From: Symsagittifera roscoffensis
Taxonomy: Eukaryota; Xenacoelomorpha; Acoela; Convolutidae
Assembly: GCF_963678635.1 (NCBI RefSeq)
Contig: NC_087069.1
Span: 12,032,530 to 12,096,529, forward strand
Length of the DNA: 64,000 nucleotides
Reading direction: 5' to 3'
Positions 29,376-41,325 of the stretch are shown here, piece after piece. Positions within the stretch are counted from its first letter, which is position 1. Each line of letters starts with the position of its first letter. The position numbers and the translations under genes are program-made. The notes beneath the pieces were generated by a model. The model searched no databases, was not told where the DNA came from, and saw nothing but the letters and a program-made list of their open reading frames with translations.

Positions 29376-29440
29376 GGCCGAATTCGAACCCGGGACATTC
29401 GTAGTCCCGGGCAACGGCGTCATCTCGGCTCCAAATGATT
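29376..29440 (-). repeat. tRNA-derived fragment (SINE head or tRNA pseudogene)
   Basis: On the minus strand, an 8-bp perfect stem CCCGGGAC/GTCCCGGG (anticodon-arm-like) is followed by GGTTCGAATTC, a good polymerase III B-box match. The D-arm is degenerate and no complete cloverleaf forms, so it is not called as a tRNA gene. Confidence 0.45.
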
Positions 29441-29929
29441 AAATTCAGACGCTGAAATTGAATAAATAACAAATCAGATTAGCAAATATTCAGTGAAAAC
29501 ATTGAGTTCTAGAAGAGACAAAAATACACATTAAAAACGGAAAACCGCTGACAATTTTTAAGCGTTTACAAAAACAGCTTAGCGCACTTTTATTTTCATA
29601 TTTTGAATGATTGAGGATTGTTTGCTAAAAGGTCCCAAAAAAGCATTTGTGCCAAAAGAGGATCAATTGCTAAACTTTAACTCCATAGAAAATCTATAAA
29701 CTAAAATCAATTTGTCAAGTCAAAGTTCAAGTTTTGTAACATTTTCGCTCTTAATTTTGTCAAAATATTATGAGTGTGAATAAGTTTCAATCTTTTTAAA
29801 ATTGTCATAGAGTAATCATTCTCGGGTTAAATTTTTTAAAGTTTTTTGTTGAAATCCGAAGCAAAACTTAAATAGCTTTAGGATGGCGTCTCGAGGCATT
29901 GATTTCTTCCATCTCTCTCCCCGCCATCC

Positions 29930-30285
29930 TCCGCTAAGGATTGGACCCAGACGACACTATTTTAGGACATCTAAATTTGGCCGACCAATCCTAAAATTTT
30001 TCTTAAGGCGCCTTTGGCACCATAAACTACGGTCCAGGGCGTGGGGCGCCAAAAAAAGCTAAATTCGGTCAACTACGTCTAAAATGTGTCTAAAACAACT
30101 TTTTTGGCCTGTTTTTTTTTAATAACTCGCTCGCGGCGCCAACAATTTGGTCAAAATCGGGTCTTTGTAGTGACTTGGGAGAGCTCGGAAAATCAATTTA
30201 CTCGAAGTAAGTTTTGAAATATTTTGACACTCCCCTCCTCTCGAGAAAATCTTGATCCACCCCTGAGTGTCAAAACGAATGGAAA
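29930..30285 (+). repeat. Dispersed repeat A, copy 1
   Basis: Related to 41000-41325. The best shared block includes AATTTTTCTTAAGGCGCCTT, and the order of other blocks (GGTCAAAAxxGGGTCT, GAGCTCG, AAATCAATT, CCTC..CGAGA) is conserved. Non-coding, probably a non-autonomous element; its termini were not resolved. Confidence 0.6.
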
Positions 30286-31001
30286 CAAGGATACAGGTGC
30301 TCGATAAAATTCCTAATGGAGGCATTTGAATAGTGGTAGGGCGTTCATGGAACTTCTAGGTGCAAAAAAACGGCCTTGAGTCACAAAAAGAACCTTCGCT
30401 CAACATAACAACTGTCTGGAAATTAGAGAAACGAACTCTGCGGATCCTTATTAATAACAAAGAGAAAACCATAAAAATTTAATTATTTCGCTTTGAAGAC
30501 CTTTGAGCAAAAGCCGTCCCAATTTTCAATTACAAACATCACTTTGAGAACTTTCTCAGCAATCTAAGGAAATTACAGTCGGCGATAAATATTTTTTGTG
30601 CAAAAAATATTATTGGGCAAATTATTATCATTAAAATCTACATCAGATCACGACATTTTTTAAATATCAAATCGCTTCCCAATGTCACGGGAAGAACTGT
30701 CAGGAAAATTTCCTTCCCATAAAATTGGCAAGAATAAATCTCGTACATTAACGACATGTTAATGGAGACAAAATTTGAACTTTTCAACAAGAAAGATAGC
30801 ATCATAAATTTAAATCGATATAAGCTAACATTATAAAAAACTTAAACTTGTAACCTAAAATTTGTTTAATCAATTTCGAATATTAATTAACAACTTGAAC
30901 AAAGTAGAATGAAAAAATTCCAGAAACTATTAGACAAAGAAAAATAACATTTAGCGTAAACCAATCTTAGAGAAATTGTTTGATCTACACCGGTTTAGAT
31001 G
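30286..31001. other. Non-coding, probably 3' UTR and downstream DNA of the I-BAR gene
   Basis: Directly downstream (minus strand) of the I-BAR stop codon at 31002. No clear minus-strand AATAAA was found close to the stop. Confidence 0.4.
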
Positions 31002-31884
31002 TCATTTTTCAGCTGACGTTTCTTCTTTTTCCCCATCTTTATCCCAGAATGGAAGACTATCTTTATCAACTGCGTTCAGATTCTGTCTTCTCATTCTAAG
31101 CTGCTTCATAAAATCACTAGCTTCTGCGTCCGTAAAACTATCTTCGAAGTGTTTAACATTCGATTCTCCCGATCTACCTTGCTCATCATTCATTTTCACT
31201 TCGTTTTTCGGTTTTTCAATTAACTCTAGCTCGGAACTTTCGACCGAAGCCGAAGATTTCGGACTTCGTTTTATCGTTGTATAATTTTGCTCGTTATCCG
31301 AGCTATTTCCGCTCTTCAAGCAGACGTCGGAAACGAACTCTTTCTGTGGATGTTGAACAAAATGTGATGACGATGGTTCAGATAGACTAGACATTGTTGT
31401 AGGGTCAGCCGAAACACCTCGTTCATAAATCGGGTTGGATACCGACGATTCGTGAATTGGAGTGCCGAAGTTGTGAGTCGTGTTCGAGTGAGGGACACTT
31501 CGACCCGGCGATCTAGTGTAGTTACATAACATCGTGGGGCCGAATGCGTTTGACGAAGAGGATACGAATTTGTTCGGCGAGGAAGTCGGGTCGTCGAGGG
31601 TATCGGTGGAGGAACTCAACGAGTCGCTAACACCGATTTGGTCACTTGACATGCGGTGTCTTCGACCTTGAGAGGGGGAGTCCGTTGCTTCTAAGGTATC
31701 AGTCGAACTGCTTTGAGACTTGCTGATGCAAGATTGGGGCGACTCATTGCGGGCGACATTGAGGTCTTCCCGTGGCACCCAGATGTCTTCGGAACTACAT
31801 CCGGTGGTGGAGTCCCCGGACGAAGAGGAGTACGAGTGGTATCCAGGGACAGATTCTGATCCGGGTGATCTAGGGGAGGAAGAG
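31002..31884 (-). CDS. I-BAR gene last exon (Ser-rich C-terminus)
   Basis: Acceptor TACTGTTTAG and an 84-base preceding intron. It encodes about 294 residues with two SSSTDTL motifs, NPIYE (a possible phosphotyrosine motif) and an acidic end. Confidence 0.7.
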
Positions 31885-34800
31885 CTAAACAGTATCAGTC
31901 AAAATTAGAAAAAATGCTTTGAAATCGTGGTCTAAACAAAAAATTTTACTTTGGTATCTTGCTCATACCCCATTCTGCTGCAGTTGTTCGATGACGTCAT
32001 ATTAGACGGCAACACGGGATGACTCATTCTCTGCTGTTGATGTTGACTCACAGAACACACACTGCTGCCAATCCCCCCACTGACCCCAAGAGAAGATGAA
32101 GAGGTTGAGTAGGGTCTCATTATACTGGAGGAACACGAGCTGTTATTGGTGGTGCTAGTATTGGTCGTATGGTTGGATTCCGGAGTGAAGTTTGGTTTGC
32201 TGGCATTTTGGAAATGACACGAGGATCTTTGGACTGCGTCGAACTGAATAAAAAACGGAACTTTTACAACCAGTTCAGAAGTTCATTTTTTGATATAGTT
32301 ATCGTAAAACATTTTTATTCAATGAGAACTCTAAAAAAGAAGAAAACTTTTCGTTGCAAAGCTATAAATTTAGTAATTTAGAGGTTTTTAATTTGTTAAG
32401 ATAGAAAAAAAATAGCCAATTGAAGATTGGAAAAGAGTAATGAACGCAAGTAAACATTAAAAAACACTGACTTTCTTGAAAAAATCTGACCTTCGAACTT
32501 CAAAAAAAAATAGATGCCCTATAAGCTCTTTGAATTTCTAAAACAATTTATGACTGGCGCTTTTTTGATAACATGAACTCATTTTGAGAAAACTGGATCA
32601 ATAGGTAAAGTTTTTATTCCGCTGGGAAATCTTGAAAATTAATTCCACTTTCGAAACTAGAAATCGGTCGCGTTTTTTTGCGCCATTTCCACGTTCGTAT
32701 TTGGAGAGTGCTATTTACGTCATTTCAGCAGATGAATTTCAATTGAACTCAAAAAGTGCATTATATCTAAGTGCATCAATGTTTTAAGACTACTGAGCAA
32801 GACCTATAAAAGAGTCTTCACTGTGTTCATTACTCTTAAAAATCAAATGATTGTTAACAACCTGTAAAAAACGAAAGCTAAAATTGTTTTCAAAGACTTT
32901 AAAGTTAAAACATTTTAAACTAATTCACGTTTAAAACAACGTTGTTGAGATCGCCATTTCGAAAATTTTTAAACAAAATGGTCATCAATTTCAAGCGCTT
33001 GTACCTGTTGACTGTCAATTTCGCCATTTGACCCCGGCTGAACTCCTGATGCAATCCTCTCTGCGCTCCCCCTCGCCCCTCCCCCATTTGACTGAATTCC
33101 AAACTGGGGTTGGCAAACTGACCCCCTTCTGGGTGGGGGTGCTGGGACATTAAACAACTTCGACTGACTAGTACTAAGTTGAGATCCCATCTGGACGTTT
33201 AGAGTCATGGAAGGGTGGATATTTTGCATCGCAGCTGTGCCGGATGCTCTCATAGTTCCAGTTTGGTTGTTTCCGGTGGCTGAGGAGCGCGTGGTGGGGA
33301 AGTATGCAGAAGGGTCCCGGTAGTCTGGATCGTCGTGAGAACTTTCTCGGGAAGATGGGAAACCTGAAATTCACAAAAAAAACATATCAAAAATTTTTCA
33401 TTATCGTTTTCGACAATTCTCAAAAAAGGCTGATTTAAATGATATTAGTTTCGCTGAACAAACTTTTTGAATCTCTGCTCAAAATTCGACGGCATTCTAG
33501 TTCAGTGTTTCCATTTTCATGAGAAAAAACTATCTATATTAATAATGAATACATGAAAAGTCTTCAAAAACACGTGTACGTTTAATGTTTGATGATTTCA
33601 TGAAAAACGGGCTTTGCAAAGCTCTTGAATTACCTGAGTCAGTCAACGAAGCCGACGTTCCGTTAGGCGAATCTGTGCTTCCATTGGTAGACAGACTGGT
33701 GCTACTCGACCCGAGCGAACTCGTCTGACTGATCGAATCATATTGCGTCACTGTCGCCGGAACACCATTTGGATCTGTCGCCGACGCCGCGCTCGTCGAC
33801 CCGACAACGCCATTCACCCCCGGAACTGCTGATGCCGACTTGAACACGACATCTGTACTACTGACTTGTCCCGCAACTTTAATATCGTTTATCGCATTTT
33901 CTGGTAATCTGTCTATGTGTGTAATGTTTTTAACAAGGTTGCAATAAATTGACTCGCATCCCGACAACTTTTCGGCCATTCGTAACTCGTGATCTACAAT
34001 TCCGCAGACTGAAGCGCAGAATACACACATGAATTTGCGCTGTTGCATAAGTGAAGAGATGAAGAGTTCTTTGGACCGCGAGGCTTTGTTGAGGTATTTG
34101 TTGGTTTCGTTGGCATCCATTCGTTTCACTAAAACAAATTGGTAAAACTTATCAAAAATTTAGACAAAAAATTATATTTTAAATTATATAACAAACAAAT
34201 TTTACACTTAAAAACTTCTAGCTTTCTTTTCTTTTTCAATTAAGACATGATGACTTTAAAGCCTTTTACGCGCTACGATATGCGAGAGAAGAAACACATC
34301 CGAACTAACATATGCAGAATATTTTTGAAAGTTTGAGCCAATTCTCCGCCTGATTGAAGCCCTTTCATAGACAATGTTCGGCCAAAAAACAGTGTTTTCG
34401 AGGAAATGCTCACTGATTTCATATCTTTTTTTCATTTATAATTTTACGAAAACTCGAGTTAAACTTCTCTCACCTTTGCTAGTTCTGAATATATTTTTTA
34501 AGTTTTTTTGTTCTATTTTTTGGGGAAAAAAAATGATGAACATGTATGCTTGCGCTCGTTTTTTTTTCAAAAACTTCTAGTTTCTCCAGACAAATTTCGA
34601 CTTTTCAACTAACACTTTTTGACGGATTTATTTAGACAGTCTAAAAACATATTGATCCATTGAGCTCAAAGATGAACAGATACTTTAACTCCAAAGGACT
34701 GTAAAAATGCCTATTCCGCATAATAACTTCTTGGCAATTTTCTATCAATGTGTAGCGTCGGCAGCGAAATAATCCGGCTCAGAAGATTGGCAAAAAGCCT

Positions 34801-37800
34801 TTAAAATTAAAACTTTTGCGGCGGTGGACTCGATCATACAAACAGAAGATTTGGCAACGCACGTTCTCGCATCTGCACCACAAAAATCTCAAAATAAAAA
34901 TTTCCAAGAAAAAATAGATGGTTTTAAATTTCTTTGAATTAGTAAAATAATTTTTGAGTGACAATTTTCGATAAAACTAACCCAATTTGCGAAAAGTGGA
35001 TCATAAGTTAAAATTTTTGTTTCGCTGGGAAATTTGATAATTAAATTCCATTTTCGAAATTAGAAGTTAATCACGTAATCACGTTTTTTGTGCCCTTTTT
35101 TGTTGGCTTTAAGAAAAGCAATGAACTGAACTTCAAACAAATCAAAAATCAAACCGCGAAAAAGTAAAAAAAAAACCATTGCGACCTATACAAGAGTATG
35201 AACTACCTTCGTCGACTCTTCAGATGTGCCACAAAATACAAATAGACATAGAATTTTCATGTAATAAATATAATAACTTGAAGACGTCTTCACACTATCT
35301 TTGCATGTAATAAATTAGAAGTCACTGAGCCAACTTATGTCTTAATTATGCATTTCAAATTCCGAGATATATAAAGTTGGAATTTTTCTGAAATGGAATT
35401 TTTTATTGCATTGTTGTTTGAAACTAAAAACTTTTTTCGGTTCATTTGCTGAATTGAAATTGCATCAACTGTTTTAACATTTACTAATCGAATGTCAAAG
35501 CACATACTATCACAAGCCTTAGAGGTGCCACCAAAAGTGGCACCAATATAGGTAACTTAACATGGGGAAGAAGAATAATCGTACTTTTATACTACGGTCG
35601 CTAAAGCTGGCTTGTGTGAAGAGTGTCAAGTGCGGTATCATTTTAAGATCCTATTAGTTGTTGTTGTTCGGATTCGAAAAAAAACATAGCCAACAGACAG
35701 TCGGAAAAGAGGCAATGAACGCAAGTAAACAGAATATACTGACTTGTTTTTTTTTTGAAAAAACTCAACTTTCGAAATTCAAAGAAAAAATAGATGCCTT
35801 AAGGCTCTTTGAATTTGTAGTTAATTTTTGAAAAATTAACCCAATTTGAGAAAATTAGATAAATAAGTAAATTTCGCAGGTAAAACTGAAAACTAAATTC
35901 CACTTTCGAAACTAGAACTCAATCACGTCTTGACCTTTACACTTTCGCTGTTCACAAGTGGAGTTTGCCTTCCTCTTAACAATTGAAAGGCACTTAACTT
36001 AAAAATAAACTTGAAGTCAAACCGCAAAAAAAAATAATAAAATTGAGCCATAACAAATTTTAAGATTTTTGCTGAAAAAAAACGACAAATCATCACGACC
36101 TATATAATAGTCTGAACTACGTTCATCGGCATTTAAAAATTACCTCGGTGTTGGGAAAAGCTGGACTCAGTTTTTGTCGTTTTGCAAGAGCTAAATTAAA
36201 CAAAGGATGACAGAAGAATGTGATCAGAGGCTGACCTCCATATTTCATTTCACTATTTTATTATTATTTTGGTTATTGCTCTTTGCCACTCATTCGATCA
36301 CTTTTTACCTAAGAACTCTGTCTAAGAAAATAACAAAAACATTCGGCAAAAAATTTCTTTAAAAACTTTTTTTTTGGATTTCAAACTTATCGATTTGTTT
36401 TTGAATTTCTTATATTAAATCAATGTGGAGGGAACATTATGCTACTTGCACAACAACCGGCTATTTTTTTTTTCAAAAAAAAAAATATTTAAGATTCAAA
36501 ATAGTGTTTCTCTGACCTTTGCCAGTGCTGAGTTTCCTGCCACTCTGGATGCTGCTTCCATACTTATGTCCCATGTCCTCCATACTCTTCTTCAGCTCCT
36601 CATTCTCCTTCCGCGCACTCTCACACTCCTTCTGGAACTGCTTAGACACCCGGTCTATCACACTGGCCTGAAAAGAAGAACATCTCGACACGGTACAGCA
36701 CTATTTTTTTTAAAAATATTTCACAATCATTCGATAATTTGTAAAATATTTTAAATGACATTATATTGACAGATGCACTATAAAAAAGAATTCACTGTGT
36801 TGATTAATTCGCTTTTTTCGATAAAATCTCAGACAATTCATATCTAATTTTTTTTGCAGCATTTCCGAAATTCCTCAAATCCTCAGTTATGAAGCTTGCA
36901 AATCAAATTCACGTTCTGATCGATTTTCATTTTCAAAAAATCGTCCATAGAACGCAGTGTCGTTTTAAGTACACTTACATTATGTCCAGAGGAATCCGCG
37001 GGACTTCCGGATCTGGATGATGAGGCGGCTGTGTGTCCGGAGAAGCGTCTGAAGGCTGTGGTGACGTCATTCAGAATGTCACATGCCTCTTTGTGTCTGT
37101 AAAAACAGCTACTTCGTTTATGGAGAACTTGTAGAACGAAAAGAAATGATCATCCTCTGATAATGGCTTCATAATTACGATTTGAAACTAAAATTTTACC
37201 AATGGTTTTAACTAAAACTTTTGAGAGGCGATGGCCGTTAAGCAAAAAACCTATATATGAGATGAAATTCGGTGGTATTTTTTCGCCAGTTGAAATTTTG
37301 AAAAAAAACTCAAAAAAACCGTTCAAAAATCTAATTTTGTGGAACAATTCAACTGTTCCAGTCAAATTCTCAGTGATTAAGTTCTGTTTCTCTCTCTTTT
37401 ACCTGGCAGTAAGCCGAATGAGTTCCTGGCCTATCTCTCTGTTGCCAGTGTATGACCTGCCAAAGTGGTCTGCCATCTTGCCCAGGGTGGAGTAGAAAGT
37501 GCGCAAGGAAGCCTGCGTCTTCTCCAGTTTTTCTGCCGCGTCTTTGGCCTAAAAGGAAACAGTAAGCAACATTAATTAGTTTTTTGGAAACAGTAGAAGC
37601 AAGATTAAAACGAAAAAGCTGCAGCAAAAATATGTAATGTCGATGCAGCAAGAATGATATCTACAAAAATTTGTCAAAAACATTTTAACTACCCCCAAAA
37701 AATGTTTGTTTTTATCAAATACTTTCATTTTAATTTTTTCTGAGGACTTTTGTTGTTCTAAATTAATAAAAACGCGTTTTGTAATCGCAGGCTGCTCCTT

Positions 37801-38686
37801 TATGTGTATATTTGGTATTCTCTGCTCCGCGTAAATTAACTGATTAGCTGACCTGGCTGACTAGATCCTTGGACAGCTGTCGCATCTCATCCCTCTGACT
37901 GACAATGATGTCTGTGTTGTGGAGAAAGTGCTGCGACTCCCTCCTCGCCAACTCAACCACCCCCACGTCACCCTCATTCGAACACCTGCCAATCAAATCA
38001 CAATCATAACCAGAGTCTGGATTGAAATTACAGTACATTGTTATTACATCTGATCACAAGGTGATCCAGTGCGTTTAGGTAGTTGCAATCTTCTGGGTGC
38101 TTTGTTTATTTATCGATTAATTTCAGAAGATTCCGGCTATCGGCACACGTTGGGTCATCTTGTGGTCGCATATAGTGACATTAGATTCATCGATGCTTCG
38201 CTCGCATTCTAATTCAAAAAGAATAGTTTAAAGATTCAAAGAAAAACCACTCGAATGTAAACAACATGATAGATACCAAAAAATTACAATAAGTTGACAT
38301 AATAATTAAAGCTATAACAATATGAAACTAATCAAATAATCCAGTGTTTGATTGCACCGCTTTAAAATTGTACGTTTTCAGACATTTCTGATATGATCAT
38401 AATTCGACTCTGACTTCCAACTTACCTCGGAAACATCAGTGGCGGTACACTGGCCGGGCAGGTGGCGAATGTCGTCGAAATACCACTGGAACCCGAGGAG
38501 GGAAAATTGTACAACTGAGATGCCGGAGAATCACCCGATACACTGGTCTTGTTCTGGGGGTAGGGACTGCTGTTTGGGTTATTGCTGTTGTTGTTTGGAA
38601 TTGGGTTGGATAGAATAGACTGGATTCGGACCTGGTTCTGCTGGGCTTGTCGATCGAGCTCAGATGTTCCGGTGCTACTCACTTTT
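31002..38686 (-). CDS. I-BAR (IMD) domain protein, MTSS1/BAIAP2-like; nine exons, 5' end missing
   Basis: Exons, in coding order: 38686-38426, 37985-37853, 37548-37403, 37096-36979, 36667-36517, 34128-33634, 33363-33005, 32243-31969, 31884-31002. All introns are GT-AG and every phase joins cleanly, giving about 939 residues to the TGA at 31002-31004. A Gln/Asn/Ser-rich N-terminus precedes helical segments. KMADHFGRSYTGNREIG with RLTARHKEAC, and later QQRKFMCVF and RLPENAIND, match the order and spacing of inverse-BAR domains that bind PI(4,5)P2 membranes and bundle actin at protrusions. The long C-terminus is Ser/Pro-rich. A canonical C-terminal WH2 is not visible; DFMKQLRMRRQNLNAV near the end is at best degenerate. 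The first visible exon starts in mid-codon, so at least one more exon lies upstream. MTSS1-type rather than SH3-type is inferred from the lack of an SH3 domain. Confidence 0.68.
31969..32243 (-). CDS. I-BAR gene exon 8 (Ser/Thr/Asn-rich)
   Basis: Acceptor TTTATTCAG, donor GG/GTATGAG, chosen over a nearby GTAAAA because only GTATGAG keeps phase with the last exon. Low-complexity STTNNSSCSSS-type sequence. Confidence 0.6.
32405..32830 (+). repeat. Intronic repeat B, copy 1
   Basis: Shares blocks with 34885-35225 and 35670-36145, including CAATGAACGCAAGTAAACA-like, ATTCCACTTTCGAAACTAGAA, and a final GACCTATA(A/C)xAGxxT. Lies in the intron between exons 8 and 7. Confidence 0.6.
33005..33363 (-). 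CDS. I-BAR gene exon 7 (Ser/Pro-rich)
   Basis: Acceptor GAATTTCAG, donor CAG/GTACAA. It encodes SSRESSHDDPDYRDPSAYF, reminiscent of the SSHDSGF-type phospho-region in MTSS1, and APPPRRG, a possible SH3 ligand. Confidence 0.65.
33634..34128 (-). CDS. I-BAR gene exon 6 (end of I-BAR domain and Ser/Thr linker)
   Basis: Acceptor TTTGTTTTAG, donor TCAG/GTAATT. It encodes QQRKFMCVFCASVCGIVDHE, then HIDRLPENAIND, then a Ser/Thr/Ala-rich linker. Confidence 0.75.
34885..35225 (+). repeat. Intronic repeat B, copy 2
   Basis: Lacks the left part of the repeat. Keeps the GCTGGGAAATTT, CCATTTTCGAAATTAGAA and GACCTATACAAGAGTATGAA blocks. Confidence 0.55.
35670..36145 (+). repeat. Intronic repeat B, copy 3
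   Basis: The longest copy, diverged from copies 1 and 2, in the 2.4-kb intron between exons 6 and 5. Confidence 0.6.
36517..36667 (-). CDS. I-BAR gene exon 5 (charged coiled-coil-like)
   Basis: Acceptor TTCTTTTCAG; donor AAAG/GTCAGA is weaker but gives the right phase. It encodes QKECESARKENEELKKS. Confidence 0.65.
36979..37096 (-). CDS. I-BAR gene exon 4
   Basis: Acceptor TTTTTACAG, donor AAT/GTAAGT. It continues the helix (HKEACDILND), then enters a Ser-rich stretch (SSSRSGSPADSSG) where known I-BAR proteins keep a helix. Confidence 0.7.
37403..37548 (-). CDS. I-BAR gene exon 3 (core helix)
   Basis: Acceptor TCCTTTTAG, donor CAG/GTAAAA. It encodes the diagnostic KMADHFGRSYTGNREIG. Confidence 0.75.
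37853..37985 (-). CDS. I-BAR gene exon 2 (helical)
   Basis: Acceptor TTGGCAG, donor CAG/GTCAGC. It encodes VVELARRESQHFLHNTDI and a basic helix, the likely start of the I-BAR domain. Confidence 0.7.
38426..38686 (-). CDS. I-BAR gene, first visible exon (Gln/Asn/Ser-rich)
   Basis: Acceptor TTTCTTTCAG and donor GAG/GTAAGT. It begins with one base of a split codon, and no ATG opens it, so it is internal. It encodes a low-complexity segment (IPNNNSNNPNSSPYPQN) ending PPLMFPR. Confidence 0.65.
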
Positions 38687-40999
38687 CTGAAAGAAAATTA
38701 TATTTTTATAATTTTTTTTTAGTTTTCCATAATAATTTTCTTTCAAAGCTAAAAAAACGAAATCGAATGATGGAGAAAATTATTAAAAGTTATTACAAGG
38801 TGCAAAAAATCTTCAAAACGTCGTAATTGTGTAAAAAACGAAGCGAAATTTTTGTAATGGGTAGAAAAATTCTCAAGAAAGATTTTTCTAACTTACCATT
38901 TTTATCGGTGCAAGCATAAACAGTTCTATTTTTAAATCACGTGAAATGAAAACTGCATTTAATTTAAAAGAGATGGAATATTTAAAACTTATTCACGTTC
39001 GTAACATTCATTTTATTGTTTTTACCATTTTTGGCGATAAATTAGCAAGTTAATGGTGCGAATACTTCGACGGCGTCTTAAATATACAACAGATACTTTT
39101 GTTTTGGTCGCTTCAAAATTTAGACCACTCCTTAGGTTAAGCACCAACAAAAATTATGAAGATATAAAACATCTCATGCACAAAAAATTTAGTAAATTGG
39201 TGGAATTCAGCAATTCTTCAAAAACTAAATTTATAACAAAGAAATTTAATTCGCAAAAAACAATTGGTGCTGTTTTGTATATTCACTAACTTCAGCAGTT
39301 ATTCCGCTGTTAATTTCAGTAAAAAAGTTAATTATCTAACCAAATCGAAAAAAAAACAGTGTCTTAGTTTAAAACAAAAAGGACAGTGAATGCAATTCAA
39401 GTTGTTAACTACATTTGATATGGTAATGTTTTCGAGCGAAAGCTGAAACTATATAAGACCAAAATGAATATTAGATGAAAAAACTAACGCGTGAAAAATT
39501 CGGGTAACATTTCGCTTACCGAGCTTCAACTCTTCTGCCAGAAAATTCTCCCAAATAGCGAAGTTTAAACTTAGCTGAGCAGATAAGCTTCTTGATTGAC
39601 TATCTTAAAGAAGAATACACACAGAGGAGCTAATATATTGAGCAGTCTCGCTTTCAAACAGATGCTAGTATTTAGACATGCCAATTTAACAGAATTCTGA
39701 CAATTAGGCCTTTGTTAAAGGGTTCAAACTCAGATTTAAAAAAAATACGATTTTTCTTGATAGGGTTTTGAATGATATGAAAAGGTTGCACATGTAATTT
39801 TTCCATCATTTGAAAAATCGAGCTAGATTTTTGCACGACAATTCAAATACACTGGAAAGGCTACTTTTAAAATGTATTGTCAAAAAATCTTAGGAGACTT
39901 CAAAAAACATCCAGCCAAGTACACAAATTGATGAAAAAATGAAAGCATCTCTCAATCTAAGCATTTTTGCACTATTCGGTTAATTGAGCCGTCTCAAATT
40001 TATAGTCACATTTTGAAAGAGCAGTTATCAAAACTGCAATTACGTCACTGATGTTTTCACGTGCCCAAATAGCTCTTCAGGAATGGCGCAAGTTTGATAA
40101 GCAGCTAATTTAATTTGATCTCCAGCACGCAACTTGAGTTTGGATCGCATTCATCAAATCAGGCTTGAACCCACAAATATTCATTTATGCCAAACGATAA
40201 CTAACTTTTCGTGGATAAAAAACTTATTTCGATTAAAGCTGGCGCTAATTTTTTACAGAAAGCACTTAAGAGAGACAGACGTCAAAAAAATATCAATACA
40301 AAATTAATTAATTGACAAGTATAATTTTTCTCTCAATACTGCAAAAAATGATTTGTTGAACAAACAAAAAAAAAGTTCACGCTATTCAAAAACCACTTAA
40401 AGCTCAACGAGAAGTAATTTGAAAACATTTCACGAGATTGATGAATCATTTAAACCATTTGCTGTTAGAGCTTAATTTGCGTTAGGTAATGCGATTATTT
40501 TTTTTTTTAGTTTCATAGATTGTTCAACGTATTATAAGTCAAAACTTTTTGATCGAAGACATGAACATTATATTGTCGAAGGGTACTTTATGATGCGTAA
40601 TAAAACTCAAAACTATTGGGGGTAGTAGAAGGGTGATAGAAAGCGATCTGTTGCAGATATCCACCCAAAGACAGAGGAAAACTAAATTGACTTTTTGTTA
40701 TACCTTAACACAGAGCCGAAGTTGCACTTCGAAACATGCGAGCAAAAAATTGATTATGACAGTCAAAGAAAAAATATATTCTATCAAAGTTAAGAAAAAA
40801 CTTTCTACAGATATATTAGTGAGTCACTGTCTATTATAATTGTATCATCGCGAAAAGAGTGCCAATCTTATCTACAAAGAAAAAAAAACCGAAAAAAAAT
40901 CGATTTCTTTATCATTTTTTGCTCAATTTTTTCAAAAGCAGTCTACATTAGATTCAGTAGATGATTTAGGGGGGATTCCGGGATTCCACCCCATGCCGA
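38687..40999. other. No gene seen
   Basis: AT-rich DNA with only short unsupported ORFs. It may be intron upstream of the first visible I-BAR exon. Confidence 0.4.
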
Positions 41000-41325
41000 A
41001 TCAAAGGGTATCCGTAGTATTTTTAGCTGCCCATGCTTTGCTGACGGACCCTAAAATTTTTCTTAAGGCGCCTTTGGCCCCAGTTATTACTAACTTTGAG
41101 GGAAATCGCGCCGCAAAAAATTTCAAAAAAGCCTAAATTCATTTTCTGTTCTGTCTGTTTAAATTTTGCCTCCGGCACGGAAAAATTGGCCAAAACTGGG
41201 TCTAGTGCTTTAAGAGCTCGTGAAATCAATTAGCTCGACCTAAAAAACAGTCAAAAAAATGTTCGACGACAAGTTTTTGAAAAACCTCCCCCGAGAGAAA
41301 TTACAAAAGCCGCCCCTAATTGAAT
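41000..41325 (+). repeat. Dispersed repeat A, copy 2
   Basis: Diverged copy of 29930-30285 in the same orientation. The shared CTAAAATTTTTCTTAAGGCG block begins near 41051. Confidence 0.6.

Larger units (their letters stand above)
27392..29929. other. Intergenic DNA, repeats only
   Basis: No gene supported. Short overlapping ATG ORFs between 27604 and 28271 show no recognisable features. It contains a local direct repeat (27534-27617 and 28302-28385), a small GC-rich island with complementary AGCGTGG/CCACAAACGCT (about 28906-29000), and a tRNA-like fragment (29376-29440). Confidence 0.5.

Noticed and set aside
29376..29440. Functional tRNA gene on the minus strand
   Set aside because: B-box and anticodon-like stem are present, but the D-arm and acceptor stem are degenerate.
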